Assembly: GCA_019636235.1 (NCBI GenBank)
Contig: JAHBXW010000002.1
Location: 372,001 to 436,000, forward strand
Length of the DNA stretch: 64,000 nucleotides
Direction of reading: 5' to 3'
From: Planctomyces sp.
GTDB taxonomy: Bacteria; Planctomycetota; Planctomycetia; Planctomycetales; Planctomycetaceae
The first letter of the stretch is position 1, and each line of letters begins with the position of its first letter. Below the pieces are notes generated by a model that worked only from the letters and a program-made list of their open reading frames with translations, was not told the DNA's origin and made no database searches. Both the position numbers and the translations under genes were made by a program. Positions 29,853 to 39,173 of the stretch are shown here, piece after piece.

Positions 29853-31500
29853 TGTCGGTCGACTCGGGTTCAGGGGCCGCCTGCGTGCGGGAGAAGACGC
29901 TCGTCGGACTGGCGAGGCGCCGCTCGGCGAACTCGACCTGCTGCCGGAACTCGGGAATGTTTCCGTACAGCGTGACGATGCTCTTCCAGGTTTCCTGGGC
30001 TTTCAGCTCCTCTCCAGAGCGGTAGGCGGCGTCGGCCGTCCTGAGCTTCTCGTTCACGAATGCCACGCGATCGGTCTCGCCCCCCAGCTCGGCGCGGATC
30101 TTTTCAGCCTGCCGCCGCGCCAGGTTCCGGAAGGGCCGCGCCGGCTCGTCGTTTTTCAGGATCGACTGCATCGCGTCGTATTTGTCGAGGGCCGTCAGCC
30201 GGTCGCCGAACCGCTCGTAATTGCGGGCCGCCAGCCACAACCGCTCGGCTTCGGTTTCCGCGTCCTTGCCCAGGTTGAGCCGCAGATTCAGGTTCCGCTC
30301 GGCGCGGATCGAGCCGATGTCGTCCAGCCACTGCTGAACCTGCCCGGCGTGCTGGCCTTCCGGATACCGGGACTTCAACCGGTTCAACGTGGACTCGGCC
30401 TTGAACAGGTCGTCGGGGTTGCCCGACTGGACGATGGACTGCGCTTCGGCGAACAGCTTGGCTTCGCTGGCGGGCCACACCGCCCAGGCCGCGCCCGACA
30501 CGACGACGATGAGGCACAACGCGAGGAACCAGGCGCGCTCCCAGACCGGCGTCGTCGCCGTCCGCTTCTTTTTTTTCTTCTGGGACAGCGACTTCGTGAC
30601 GAGCGCGCCTCCCTCGATCGTCACCCCGCCGCCGGCCTTCGTCGCGCCGACGACCGACTTCTGCTCGGCCGCTTTGGTCTTCACTTCCTCCAGACGCACC
30701 TGCACGGCGAGGGCGTCGAACGGCCGGTCGTCGGGGCTTTTCTCCAGCAGGTCGTGGATCAGTTCCTCGAGCCATACCGGAGTCTGCCAGGCGACCTCGC
30801 GGACCGACGGCGGGTCCTCGTCGAGGTGCTTGAACAGGATTTCGGGCTGCGTCTCGGCCGCGAACGGCGGCTTGCCGGCAAGCATTTCGAACAGCACGCA
30901 GCCGAGGGCGTACAGGTCGGTCTTGCGGCTGATGGGGTGCTTGCCGGTGATCTGTTCCGGGGCCATATAGGCCATGGTGCCGACGGTCTTCCCGGCCTGG
31001 GTGAGCGCGGTGGCCTCGGTGTCGCGGGCGATGCCGAAGTCGCTGAGTTTCAACGTGCCATTGGAGGCGACGAGAAGATTGGCGGGCTTGAGGTCGCGGT
31101 GGATCACGCCGGCCGCGTGCGCGTGTTCCAGCGCCTTGGCGATCTGGATGCCATATTCGACCGTCTGTTCCCAGACGAGCGGACCCTTCTCCCTGATAAG
31201 CTTGTCGAGCGCGCCGGAGGGGACGAGCTCCATCGCATACCAGCGCTGCGAGCCGCTGGTGCTGCCGCCGTAGTAGCGGATGATGTGCGGATGTTTGAGC
31301 TTCTGCAGGATCGCCATCTCGCGTTCGAACCGCTGGGCGACCTTGGGATCGGCGATCAGGTCGGGGGCCAGCATCTTGAGCGCGACCTGCTGCCCCGTCT
31401 TGAGATACGTGGCGCGGTACACCATGCCCATGCCGCCGACGCCCAGTCTGTCGCTCAACTCAAACGGACCGACGCGACGCGGAGTCGATTCAGCGGACAT
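29836..31500 (-). CDS. Membrane-anchored eukaryote-like Ser/Thr protein kinase
   Basis: A 554-residue Hanks-type kinase of the PknB group. Kinase motifs: G-loop GVGGMG (20-25), Lys42 in VALKM, HRDLKPAN (134-141), DFG (154-156) and an activation segment with GTMAYMAPEQ. A Lys-rich stop (SLSQKKKKKRTATT) precedes one membrane helix (about 322-343). The C-terminal 200 residues are predicted to be outside the cytoplasm; they are helical, Glu/Arg-rich and TPR-like in pattern, and may sense a ligand. All catalytic residues are present. Its stop codon lies within the start of the downstream amidotransferase gene, so the two are probably co-transcribed. Confidence 0.92.
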   Translation of the reverse strand: MSAESTPRRVGPFELSDRLGVGGMGMVYRATYLKTGQQVALKMLAPDLIADPKVAQRFEREMAILQKLKHPHIIRYYGGSTSGSQRWYAMELVPSGALDKLIREKGPLVWEQTVEYGIQIAKALEHAHAAGVIHRDLKPANLLVASNGTLKLSDFGIARDTEATALTQAGKTVGTMAYMAPEQITGKHPISRKTDLYALGCVLFEMLAGKPPFAAETQPEILFKHLDEDPPSVREVAWQTPVWLEELIHDLLEKSPDDRPFDALAVQVRLEEVKTKAAEQKSVVGATKAGGGVTIEGGALVTKSLSQKKKKKRTATTPVWERAWFLALCLIVVVSGAAWAVWPASEAKLFAEAQSIVQSGNPDDLFKAESTLNRLKSRYPEGQHAGQVQQWLDDIGSIRAERNLNLRLNLGKDAETEAERLWLAARNYERFGDRLTALDKYDAMQSILKNDEPARPFRNLARRQAEKIRAELGGETDRVAFVNEKLRTADAAYRSGEELKAQETWKSIVTLYGNIPEFRQQVEFAERRLASPTSVFSRTQAAPEPESTDSDPVD

Positions 31501-31617
31501 GGCGGCTGCCGGTCAACGACAGGAAAGGGGAACGCGGAAACGGCGGCGCCATCTCGGCCGCCGCCGTGAAGCTCGCTTGTAGTTCCTGAGCCGCAGGGGT
31601 TGCAACAGCGGCCCGAT

Positions 31618-34017
31618 TCACTCCCCGGCGGCCACCGGACCCGGCGCGGGCGTGGACGGAACCGACGGCGCCGCGGGTTCCTCCAGGCTCTCCAGAGGCA
31701 GCGACAGCAGCCGCTGAGACTCCTGCAGCAGGAACTCCGCGTCCATGAAGGGCTCCGGCCCGATGTCCATCCAGCGCAATCGGCGGCGACTGTCGATCAG
31801 GAACGTCCCGTGCAGCGGACGCTGTTCAAAATCGTCGAAGCACCGGAAGGCCCGGAACGCGTCCAGCGGCTGGTCGGACAGCAGCGTCAGCGGCAGGTCC
31901 CCCTCGGGAAGCGTGGCGTCCTGTCGCCAGTCGCGGACTGACAACGCGATGTTCTCCACCGGGTCGACGCTGATGACGACGACGGACAGTCCCGCCTGCT
32001 GGAAGCGCGGCGCGGCGGCCGCGAATGTCTTGAGCTGCTCATTGCAGTGCAGGCAGCTGGCCCCCAGCGAGAACAGCGCGACGACCGGCCGGCCGGCGGC
32101 GTCGGCCAGCGCGTGCGGCCGACCGTCCGCGTCGGGCAGCGACCAGTCGGGGCTGACGGGCGGACGCCAGACGTACGGACCGAGAGTTGCGAGGTCCGGG
32201 CGGGGGCCGATGTCCTCGCGGGGCAGCGGGGGCAGCCGCCAGTCGTCGGGCCAGTCCAGTTCCCGGGCGATGCCGGCCAGCCGCGCGAATACGGGCGTCG
32301 TTGGATCGATGTCGCTGGCGAGCGGCCGCAGCGTTTCGAACTCCGCCCGGGCCTCATCCCGGCGTCCGGCGGCCCACAGAATCTCGACCAGCGCGGCCCG
32401 GGGCAGCACCTGATTTTCGCTGCCGCCGACATCCGCCCGCGCCGCGTTGACGGCGCCTTCGACGTCACCGCGTTCGAGCTGGAACCGGGCCAGGAATCCC
32501 TTGTCGAACTTGCCGGCGGCGTCAAACGATTTCTGGGCGTCGTCCCAGGCGCGCGCTGCGCGGTGCACGTATCCGGCCAGTTCGGAGACTGCGGGATCGA
32601 GGTCCGCGAGGCGTCCGTTGAACTGGTTGCGGGCCGCCTCGGCCGCCTGCTTTCGTTCTTCCTCTTTCTTGCCCGCCTCGGCGGCCTCGGCGAGGGCTTT
32701 GTCGGCCGCGGTTTGCTGTTCGTGGCGAACCTCGTTCTGCCGCTGCTTGAGTTCCGTCAGAATCGCGCAGCCGGCGGTGAAGTCTCCCGAGCGGAACCGG
32801 GCTCGTCCCAACAGCCGCAGCCGGCGGACTTGCTCGTCTTCACGATCCGTCGGCGGCAACCAGGGAGACTCGGCAAGCCGCATCGCGGCGTCCCACAGCT
32901 CGAATTCGGAAAGCACATCGCACAGACGGCGGCGGCCGAATCGGAAACTGCCATCGCCCGATGCCGTGTTGAAACCGGGATGTTGGGGGTTGGCGATCAG
33001 CCCCTGCGACATGCGGAGCGCGTCGGCCGCCCGGCCGACGTAGACCAGGTTTCGCACCAGCCATTCGTTGTTGTGCGCGTAGTTGTGGATCTGGTCGGGG
33101 AGAATGCGATCGCGCTCCATGTGGGCGTGATCGACCCGGGCCGAGGCCTCCTGCTGCCAGCAGGCGTCGGGATAGCGGTTCAGCCGGGAGTAAATGTGCC
33201 CGGGCATATGCCACATGTGGGCGATGGCCGGCGCGGCGGGACCGCAGGCGGCGGCCGCTTCCAGCGCGCGCGTCGGGTTCTCGTAGTCCCAGAGATGGAT
33301 GCGATAGTGATGCGCGGGATGCTCCGGGTTCTCCCGGAAGACCTCCTTCAGCAGCGCGTCCACCGGGAAATAAGCCGTGATCGGCAGGCCGCTGCCATGG
33401 TTGTCCCACAGCAACCCGACCAGGAAGGCTTTGGCCTCGAGGTCCTCCGGGTGCGCGTCGATGATCCGCTCATACGCCTTGACGAGCGCCTTGCGACGGT
33501 CCCGGTCGCGGTCGCGTCCGCGCCCCTCTTCGTTGTCGTCCTTCTTCCGGTACTCGTGCAGCGCGTCGATGTAAAGCTGTTCGCGAGGGGACGCCTGTTC
33601 GCGGCGTTTGAAGGCCGCTTCCATGAAGCCCCGCGCGCGATCGGCGTTGTTGGCGTTGGCCATCGCCATGCCCCAGTAAGCGATCGCGCAGTCGGGGTCG
33701 AGCGCCGCGGCCTGGCGGAATGAGCGTTCCGCCTCGAAATACCAGAAGCCGTGCAGTTGCCCGACTCCCTGATCAATGAACGCCTGGACCTCGGGCTGCT
33801 GGGTGGTGGCGGGGAAGCGGACGTTGCCGGTTCCGCCCATGATCCGGGCCGCCTGCCGGGGGCCGTTGTCGAACGCCTCCCCATGCCAGGAGTGCCCGGG
33901 CGCGGGGTCCGTCTGCGCTGGGGGCGCTTCCTCAGCGGCAAGGGGGGCCGCGGCGCGCTGTGCTGTCAGCGCGGCGAAACATAACAGGGCGGCAATCCGC
34001 CAGGACCGATTCTGCAT
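31618..34017 (-). CDS. Exported TPR-like protein with C-terminal redoxin domain
   Basis: A 799-residue secreted protein. After a signal peptide come helical TPR-like repeats (AERSFRQAAALDPDCAIAYW and similar) interrupted by a charged run of alternating Arg and Asp (GRGRDRDRDRRK). A His-rich zone follows (HMWHMPGHIYSRLNRYPDA) that might bind metal. The C-terminal 190 residues form an AhpC/TSA-type redoxin domain with CLHC at 655-658 in place of the usual CxxC of thioredoxins. A disulfide-exchange or peroxidase role in the periplasm is inferred. ATG 34017 is preferred because it directly precedes the signal (QNRSWRIAALLCFAALTA). Confidence 0.75.
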   Translation of the reverse strand: MQNRSWRIAALLCFAALTAQRAAAPLAAEEAPPAQTDPAPGHSWHGEAFDNGPRQAARIMGGTGNVRFPATTQQPEVQAFIDQGVGQLHGFWYFEAERSFRQAAALDPDCAIAYWGMAMANANNADRARGFMEAAFKRREQASPREQLYIDALHEYRKKDDNEEGRGRDRDRDRRKALVKAYERIIDAHPEDLEAKAFLVGLLWDNHGSGLPITAYFPVDALLKEVFRENPEHPAHHYRIHLWDYENPTRALEAAAACGPAAPAIAHMWHMPGHIYSRLNRYPDACWQQEASARVDHAHMERDRILPDQIHNYAHNNEWLVRNLVYVGRAADALRMSQGLIANPQHPGFNTASGDGSFRFGRRRLCDVLSEFELWDAAMRLAESPWLPPTDREDEQVRRLRLLGRARFRSGDFTAGCAILTELKQRQNEVRHEQQTAADKALAEAAEAGKKEEERKQAAEAARNQFNGRLADLDPAVSELAGYVHRAARAWDDAQKSFDAAGKFDKGFLARFQLERGDVEGAVNAARADVGGSENQVLPRAALVEILWAAGRRDEARAEFETLRPLASDIDPTTPVFARLAGIARELDWPDDWRLPPLPREDIGPRPDLATLGPYVWRPPVSPDWSLPDADGRPHALADAAGRPVVALFSLGASCLHCNEQLKTFAAAAPRFQQAGLSVVVISVDPVENIALSVRDWRQDATLPEGDLPLTLLSDQPLDAFRAFRCFDDFEQRPLHGTFLIDSRRRLRWMDIGPEPFMDAEFLLQESQRLLSLPLESLEEPAAPSVPSTPAPGPVAAGE

Positions 34018-34161
34018 GCTGGGCAGGCCGTCTGAAGCGGCGGCGGTCCATCGCATCGCCTGATGAAAACGGGGTCGCCGACGGCAGGCGCGCGTCGGCG
34101 ACCCGGAAGCCGCACTCCGGACGCCTTCGTTCCTCGAACGCGTCCGCAGCGAGAGTCGAAT

Positions 34162-35352
34162 TCACTCGGACTTGGGCGCTTCTTCCCCGGCCGGCTTCGG
34201 ATCGGCCGGGCCGAGCAACCGCTCGAGCTGCGCCGTCAGCTCGCGACCGCGGGCTTCCAGCGACACGACCTTCCCTGCCTGATCAATCAGGATCGCCGTC
34301 GGAATGCCGCTCACGCCGTAGTGCCGGGCGATGGGGTTGTTCCAGCCCATCTGCTCTTCCTGCTCGGGGAACAGCGTCACCCAGGCGATCTGCTCCGTCT
34401 TCAGGAATTCGTCCAGCACTTCACGGCTGTCGTCCAGGCTGATGCCCACGACGTCGAAGCCTTTGCCCTTGTAGGACTCGTACAGCTCCTTGACGTGCGG
34501 GAGTTCCGCGAGGCAGGGGCCGCACCAGGTCGCCCAGAAGTCGACCAGCACGACCTTGCCTTTGTACTGGGTCAGGTCGAAATCGGCGCCGGCCAGCGTC
34601 TTGCCCTTCACTTCCATCACATTGCCCAGCAGGCCCAGCCGCCGCCCCGTGGCCCGGAACTGCTCGACGACATCGGAGAGCCGTTCGTCCATCCGGGATT
34701 CGAAATACTTGGCGAACAGGTTGTTCGCGGCGATCGCGAGTTCCATGTCGCCGACGCGTTCGAGGTTCGTCGCCGTGGCCATCGCCAGGTCGATCCGCTC
34801 CCGCGAGATCTCCCCATCCCGCGCGTAGGCGCCGACGTCCTCGACCAGCTTCTTGCGGGCTTCCGCGTCAGCCTCGCCGATGTCCGCGATCCGGTCCGCG
34901 AAGGCGTAGATGACGCCCCGCTCGCGCACCGGCTCGCGCTCGTCCTTGACCAGCGCTTCCACGAACTTCCTGCGGTCCTCGTCCGCCTCTTCGTCGCCGA
35001 ACCGCTCGAGCTGCGACAGCACGCTGAACCGGAAATCGACCGTCATCATCAACGTCTCTTCGTCGAGTTCGCGGGCGGCGAGCTGCGAGATGGAGTCATT
35101 CACCTTCCGCAGATGCTGGCGGATGTTGGTGGGCGTCAGCGCCTTCGGCCGGGACCGGGCGAGCTGCTGCATGTAGGCCTGGATCGCTTCGGGATCGGTC
35201 CCCTCCGGCAACTGGAAGGGGTCTGACTCTTCGGCGGGCGACTCGATGGCCGGCAGCGCGGGATCCGCGTCCTGGGCCGGCAGCATCGGCAGGGAATATG
35301 AGCACATCGCCGACGCGACAAGCGTCAGCGCAAACCGGGACCAACGTGGCAT
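34162..35352 (-). CDS. Exported TlpA/ResA-type thioredoxin
   Basis: A 396-residue exported protein with a signal peptide (MPRWSRFALTLVASAMCSYS). Its N-terminal half is helical and of unknown role (about 30-230). The C-terminal TlpA-like domain has VVLVDFWATWCGPCLAELP (WCGPC at 276-280) and the cis-Pro loop GVSGIPTAILID. It should reduce or exchange disulfides in the periplasm, for example in cytochrome maturation. ATG 35352 has AGGAG about 8 bases upstream; the longer frame is antisense-like. It is divergent from fba. Confidence 0.83.
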   Translation of the reverse strand: MPRWSRFALTLVASAMCSYSLPMLPAQDADPALPAIESPAEESDPFQLPEGTDPEAIQAYMQQLARSRPKALTPTNIRQHLRKVNDSISQLAARELDEETLMMTVDFRFSVLSQLERFGDEEADEDRRKFVEALVKDEREPVRERGVIYAFADRIADIGEADAEARKKLVEDVGAYARDGEISRERIDLAMATATNLERVGDMELAIAANNLFAKYFESRMDERLSDVVEQFRATGRRLGLLGNVMEVKGKTLAGADFDLTQYKGKVVLVDFWATWCGPCLAELPHVKELYESYKGKGFDVVGISLDDSREVLDEFLKTEQIAWVTLFPEQEEQMGWNNPIARHYGVSGIPTAILIDQAGKVVSLEARGRELTAQLERLLGPADPKPAGEEAPKSE

Positions 35353-35666
35353 TCGAAAACTCCTGCGGGAATGCCGGCAGCGCGCGGCGCCGGCGGAAAC
35401 AGCCTCGGAATTCAGGATACAGGGGGGATCGCGCGTCGTGCAGTCCCGAACGCAAAAACAAATGCTGATGGGTGGAGAAATAGAAGTGAACGAATGGGAA
35501 GCATCCCGGACGACGGGGGGACTGGGGGAAATCTGCGGCCTCGTGCTGCACGGGCGATGGGGCAATGTCCCGGTCGCCAGCCGCCCGTTTGCAGCCCTCC
35601 CGGCGTTCCCTTAAATTCGCGGCCGTAACGCTCAAGCGGAAGTCGTTTTTGAACTGAAAGCTTCGC
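35353..35666. other. Divergent intergenic region (tlpA-like / fba)
   Basis: About 314 bases between divergent genes. A locally AT-richer stretch lies at about 35445-35510, and another just upstream of fba around 35605-35660, where promoter elements are most likely. No box could be assigned with confidence and no small gene was recognised. Confidence 0.4.
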
Positions 35667-36692
35667 ATGCCCCTCGTCAACCTGCGCACAGTCCTGGATC
35701 ACGCGGCCGAGAACTCCTACGGCGTCGCCGCGTTCAACGTGAACAACATGGAGCAGATCCAGGCCATCATGGAGGCGGCCAACGAGTGCGACGCCCCGGT
35801 GATCGTGCAGGCCTCCCGGGGAGCCCGCGCCTACTCGCAGGACAACTACCTGCGGCACCTCATGCTGGCCGCCGTGGAACTCTACCCGCACATCCCGGTC
35901 GTGATGCACCAGGACCACGGGAACAGCCCGAAGACCTGCATCAGCGCGATCGAGAACGGGTTCACCTCCGTAATGATGGACGGTTCGCTGCTGGAAGACG
36001 CCAAGACCCCTGCGCCCTATGACTACAACGTCAAGGTGACGCGCGAGGTGGTCGGCCTGGCCCACAAGCAGGGCGTTTCCGTCGAGGGCGAGATCGGCTG
36101 CCTGGGCTCGCTGGAGGAGAAGAAGCCCGCTCATGGCGCGGCGGAAAAGCACGACGCGGAGCTGGAGGAGGAGCCGCAGGCCGAAGGCGCGATGTCGCAC
36201 CTCACCGATCCCGAAGAGGCGGAGCGGTTCGTGCGGGACACGCAGGTCGACGCTTTGGCCGTTGCGATCGGAACCAGCCACGGAGCCTACAAGTTCACCC
36301 GCCAGCCGGACGGCGAAATCCTGGCGATGGGCGTCATCGAGGAGATTCATCGCCGGCTGCCGAACACGCACCTTGTCATGCACGGCAGTTCGTCGGTGCC
36401 TCAGGAACTGCAGGACGAGATCCGCAAGTACGGCGGAAAGATGAATCAGACCTGGGGCGTGCCGGTCGAGGAGATTCAGCGGGGCATCAAGCACGGCGTG
36501 CGCAAGATCAACGTCGACACCGACAATCGCATGGCGATGACGGGCGCGATCCGCAAGGTGTTCGCCCTGACTCCCGAGAAGTTCGATCCCCGGGATTACC
36601 TGAAGCCCGCCCGCGAAGCGATGAAGAAGGTCTGCATCGACCGGATGGTCGCGTTCGGCCAGGCCGGGCACGCCCGGAAGATCAAAGTCTGA
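35667..36692 (+). CDS. fba: Class II fructose-bisphosphate aldolase
   Basis: Zinc-dependent aldolase that splits fructose 1,6-bisphosphate in glycolysis and joins trioses in gluconeogenesis. The 341-residue product has the class II motifs [20 protein letters not shown] (start), [11 protein letters not shown] with the metal-binding His, [20 protein letters not shown] and VHGSSSVP-like [14 protein letters not shown] with the second metal His. [12 protein letters not shown] is the phosphate-binding loop. An acidic insertion ([20 protein letters not shown]) sits before the SHLTDPEEA segment, as in the CbbA-type long form. It stands alone with a strong hairpin just after the stop. Confidence 0.95.
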   Translation: MPLVNLRTVLDHAAENSYGVAAFNVNNMEQIQAIMEAANECDAPVIVQASRGARAYSQDNYLRHLMLAAVELYPHIPVVMHQDHGNSPKTCISAIENGFTSVMMDGSLLEDAKTPAPYDYNVKVTREVVGLAHKQGVSVEGEIGCLGSLEEKKPAHGAAEKHDAELEEEPQAEGAMSHLTDPEEAERFVRDTQVDALAVAIGTSHGAYKFTRQPDGEILAMGVIEEIHRRLPNTHLVMHGSSSVPQELQDEIRKYGGKMNQTWGVPVEEIQRGIKHGVRKINVDTDNRMAMTGAIRKVFALTPEKFDPRDYLKPAREAMKKVCIDRMVAFGQAGHARKIKV

Positions 36693-36708
36693 GACACTGG
36701 CGGCTCCA

Positions 36709-36734
36709 GGGCGGCGGCACGTCTGCCGTCGCCC
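36709..36734 (+). terminator. Strong hairpin after fba
   Basis: An 11-bp stem, GGGCGGCGGCA paired with TGCCGTCGCCC (one G-T wobble), with a 4-base loop, begins 17 bases after the fba stop. There is no T tract, so it may be a weak or factor-assisted terminator or an mRNA 3' end stabiliser. Confidence 0.5.
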
Positions 36735-36939
36735 GGATCGTCCCATGCGCCGTCGAGAGACTGCGTCGAGAGACGGGGAAACTCGCTGCGCCTGTTGACC
36801 GCGCCGGCGATTTCCTTACACTCCGGCACGTCAGGGGCCGGTCAGTCCGCGCAGCCACTCGCCACCGCATTTCCGGCCCCCCCTCTGGTCATCGGCCAGG
36901 TTCCGGGCGCGCGCCCTGGACAGCGTCTGGAATGGGTGC

Positions 36940-37875
36940 ATGCAGCGTCTCGAATCCTCGCCGCAACTGCTCGGACTCGTGCGGGCGGCGCGCGACATCG
37001 CCGGCGTCGTCAAGGCGGCCGCGATCCTCGTGCTGGCGGATCAGGCGCTGGACTTCGGATCGCTGCGCAAGCAACTCCCCGACATCCGGTTCATTGTCGC
37101 CTCACACAAATCCGACGTGCATGCCGCGGCGCTGGAAGACGATCTGCCGACCGTCCTGCTCAGCCACGAGCCGCAGACCCGGCAGGTGCAGCTGAGCGTG
37201 GCGCTCATTGAAGCGATCGCGGACGACCTCGTGCCCACCGGGGCCAGCGTCGTCGCCCTGTACGCCGGATTCGACCGCGAGAACATTGACTCCGTCAGCG
37301 TGATCAGCCTCACGGAACACCTCGCACGGCTCACCACGCGAGACCTGCAGCGGCTGGAAACGCAGGTGCCGCTGGGCACATTGCGGCGGGTCGTGGACCT
37401 GGCGGTCGAGATCGGCCGGGAGGGCCGGGAAGGCAAAGCCGTCGGCACGATGTTCGTCGTCGGCAATCACCGCCGCGTGCTGCAGATGTCGCACGAGGGA
37501 GTGCATGACCCCTTCCGGGGCTACCAGAAGAAAGAGCGGACGATCAGCAATCCCCGCGTTCGCGAGAGCATCAAGGAGCTGGCGCAGATCGACGGGGCGT
37601 TCATTATTTCGTCGGACGGGTACGTCGTTTCGGCGGGGCGGATTCTGGACGCTCCCGCGGAAGGGTTGACGCTGTCCAAGGGCCTGGGCGCGCGGCATTG
37701 GGCCGCGGCGGCGATCTCCAAGGCGACCGATGCCGTGGCGATCGCCGTCTCGGAATCGACAGGAACTGTCCGGATCTTCCAGGACGGCGTCGTCGTGCTG
37801 CGGATCGAGCCGATGGACCAGGCGATGAAGTGGCAGGACGTGGACACCGAGCCGCCCGAGCCGAAGGATCGCTGA
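36940..37875 (+). CDS. DacZ-like diadenylate cyclase
   Basis: Probable c-di-AMP synthase, condensing two ATP. The 311-residue product has an N-terminal domain (about 1-135, LVLADQALDFGSLRKQLPD ... ALYAGFDRENIDSVSVISL) like that of archaeal DacZ proteins. A C-terminal DAC domain follows, with LAVEIGREGREGKAVGTMFV, DPFRGYQKKERTI and the catalytic DGA motif at 218-220 (QIDGAFIISSDG). The second motif reads ARHW (251-254) instead of the RHR of DisA/CdaA. This resembles what I recall of DacZ members, but the Trp is worth checking. No c-di-AMP phosphodiesterase gene is in the window. Confidence 0.85.
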   Translation: MQRLESSPQLLGLVRAARDIAGVVKAAAILVLADQALDFGSLRKQLPDIRFIVASHKSDVHAAALEDDLPTVLLSHEPQTRQVQLSVALIEAIADDLVPTGASVVALYAGFDRENIDSVSVISLTEHLARLTTRDLQRLETQVPLGTLRRVVDLAVEIGREGREGKAVGTMFVVGNHRRVLQMSHEGVHDPFRGYQKKERTISNPRVRESIKELAQIDGAFIISSDGYVVSAGRILDAPAEGLTLSKGLGARHWAAAAISKATDAVAIAVSESTGTVRIFQDGVVVLRIEPMDQAMKWQDVDTEPPEPKDR

Positions 37876-37977
37876 GAGTTCCGCGCGGCGCCGCTGAGCG
37901 TCGAATTCCCGTGCCAGGGCATCCGCTTGGGCCCGGCGGATGCGTAAGATGGCCGCAGGCCCGTTTCGTGAGACTTC

Positions 37978-38985
37978 ATGTTCGTTGATCAGGTTTCGAT
38001 TTCGTGCAAGGCCGGGGACGGCGGCGATGGCTCCGCCAGTTTCCGCAGAGAGGCGCATGTGCCGCGCGGCGGTCCGGATGGCGGGGACGGCGGGGACGGC
38101 GGCGATGTCGTGATCCGTGCCGAGCGGAACCTCGGCAGCCTGGCGAACATCGTCGGGCACCGGTTCTGGAACGCGCCGCGCGGAGAGAACGGCGGGGCCG
38201 CCTTGTGTTCCGGACGATCCGGCAAACACCTTGAGATTCTCGTGCCGCCTGGAACGCTGGTGAAAGATCTGCAGACCGGCGAACTGCTGAAGGACCTGGC
38301 GGCGGACGGGGATTCGATCGTCGCCGCCAAAGGGGGGCATGGCGGACGAGGCAACAAGCGTTTCGCCACAGCCACGAATCGCGCGCCTCGCGAATTCGAG
38401 AAAGGCCAGCCGGGCGAAGCCCGGGAAATCCTGCTGGAACTCAAGCTTATTGCGGATGTGGGCGTCATTGGTCTGCCGAACGCCGGAAAGAGCACGCTTC
38501 TCAGCCGACTGTCCCGCGCGACGCCGCGGATCGCCGATTACCCGTTCACCACGAAGTACCCCAACCTGGGGCTGGTGCAGGTCGGCGACGACGTGCGGTT
38601 CGTGATGGCCGATATCCCGGGACTGATCGAGGGCGCGCACGCCGGAGTCGGTCTGGGACACGAGTTCCTGAAGCACGTGCAGCGGACGAAGCTGCTGGTT
38701 CATCTGGTCGAGCCGGCGCCGGCCGATCAGAGCGATCCGGTGCGCAACTACCATCAGATCCGCGAAGAGCTGCGGCTGTACGATGAATCGCTCGTGGAGC
38801 GGCCCGAGATTCTGTGCGTCTCGAAAAGCGAGCTGCCGGAATCGGCGGAAGTCGCGGCCCGGCTCCGGGAGGACACGCGGCTCGACGTGCTGGAAATTTC
38901 TTCCGCGACGGGTCGGGGCCTGACGGAGCTGATCCGCCGGATGGTGGCGGTTCTTCAGGGAACCGGGGAAACCCTGACGGATTGA
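37978..38985 (+). CDS. obg: Obg-family GTPase
   Basis: Ribosome-associated GTPase involved in large-subunit assembly and stress control. The 335-residue product has the Gly-rich Obg fold (1-160, [16 protein letters not shown]), the G1 loop GLPNAGKST (165-173), [11 protein letters not shown] (switch I), DIPG (212-215) and SSA (308-310, G5). The G4 motif, normally NKxD, reads SKSE (282-285). The C-terminal OCT domain is absent, as in many Obg proteins. It is in a plus-strand run after the DacZ-like gene and before pyrG. No rplU-rpmA genes precede it, unlike the common arrangement. Confidence 0.94.
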   Translation: MFVDQVSISCKAGDGGDGSASFRREAHVPRGGPDGGDGGDGGDVVIRAERNLGSLANIVGHRFWNAPRGENGGAALCSGRSGKHLEILVPPGTLVKDLQTGELLKDLAADGDSIVAAKGGHGGRGNKRFATATNRAPREFEKGQPGEAREILLELKLIADVGVIGLPNAGKSTLLSRLSRATPRIADYPFTTKYPNLGLVQVGDDVRFVMADIPGLIEGAHAGVGLGHEFLKHVQRTKLLVHLVEPAPADQSDPVRNYHQIREELRLYDESLVERPEILCVSKSELPESAEVAARLREDTRLDVLEISSATGRGLTELIRRMVAVLQGTGETLTD

Positions 38986-39025
38986 GGGCGTTTTCGGGGC
39001 GGCGCGATCCAGCCCGGCAGCGTTC

Positions 39026-39073
39026 GGCGGGTCCGATCGGCGGGTCCGATCGGCGGGTCCGATCGGCGGGTCC
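39026..39073. repeat. 13-bp tandem repeat
   Basis: Three perfect copies of GGCGGGTCCGATC (39026-39038, 39039-39051, 39052-39064) and a partial fourth to 39073. It lies between obg and pyrG, about 100 bases before the pyrG start. Copy number may vary between strains by slippage. Confidence 0.9.
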
Positions 39074-39173
39074 CGTGCGATCGTCTGTGAATTGGTTAGA
39101 ATCCGGATCGGGACGTCAGCATCGACGCGGGCGTCCCTGTTTCCTTTTTTACGGGGCGGATTCGCCGCAGACG

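Noticed and set aside
27894-29975. 693-codon plus-strand frame opposite the thioredoxin-YHS and amidotransferase genes
   Set aside because: Antisense shadow without domain motifs.
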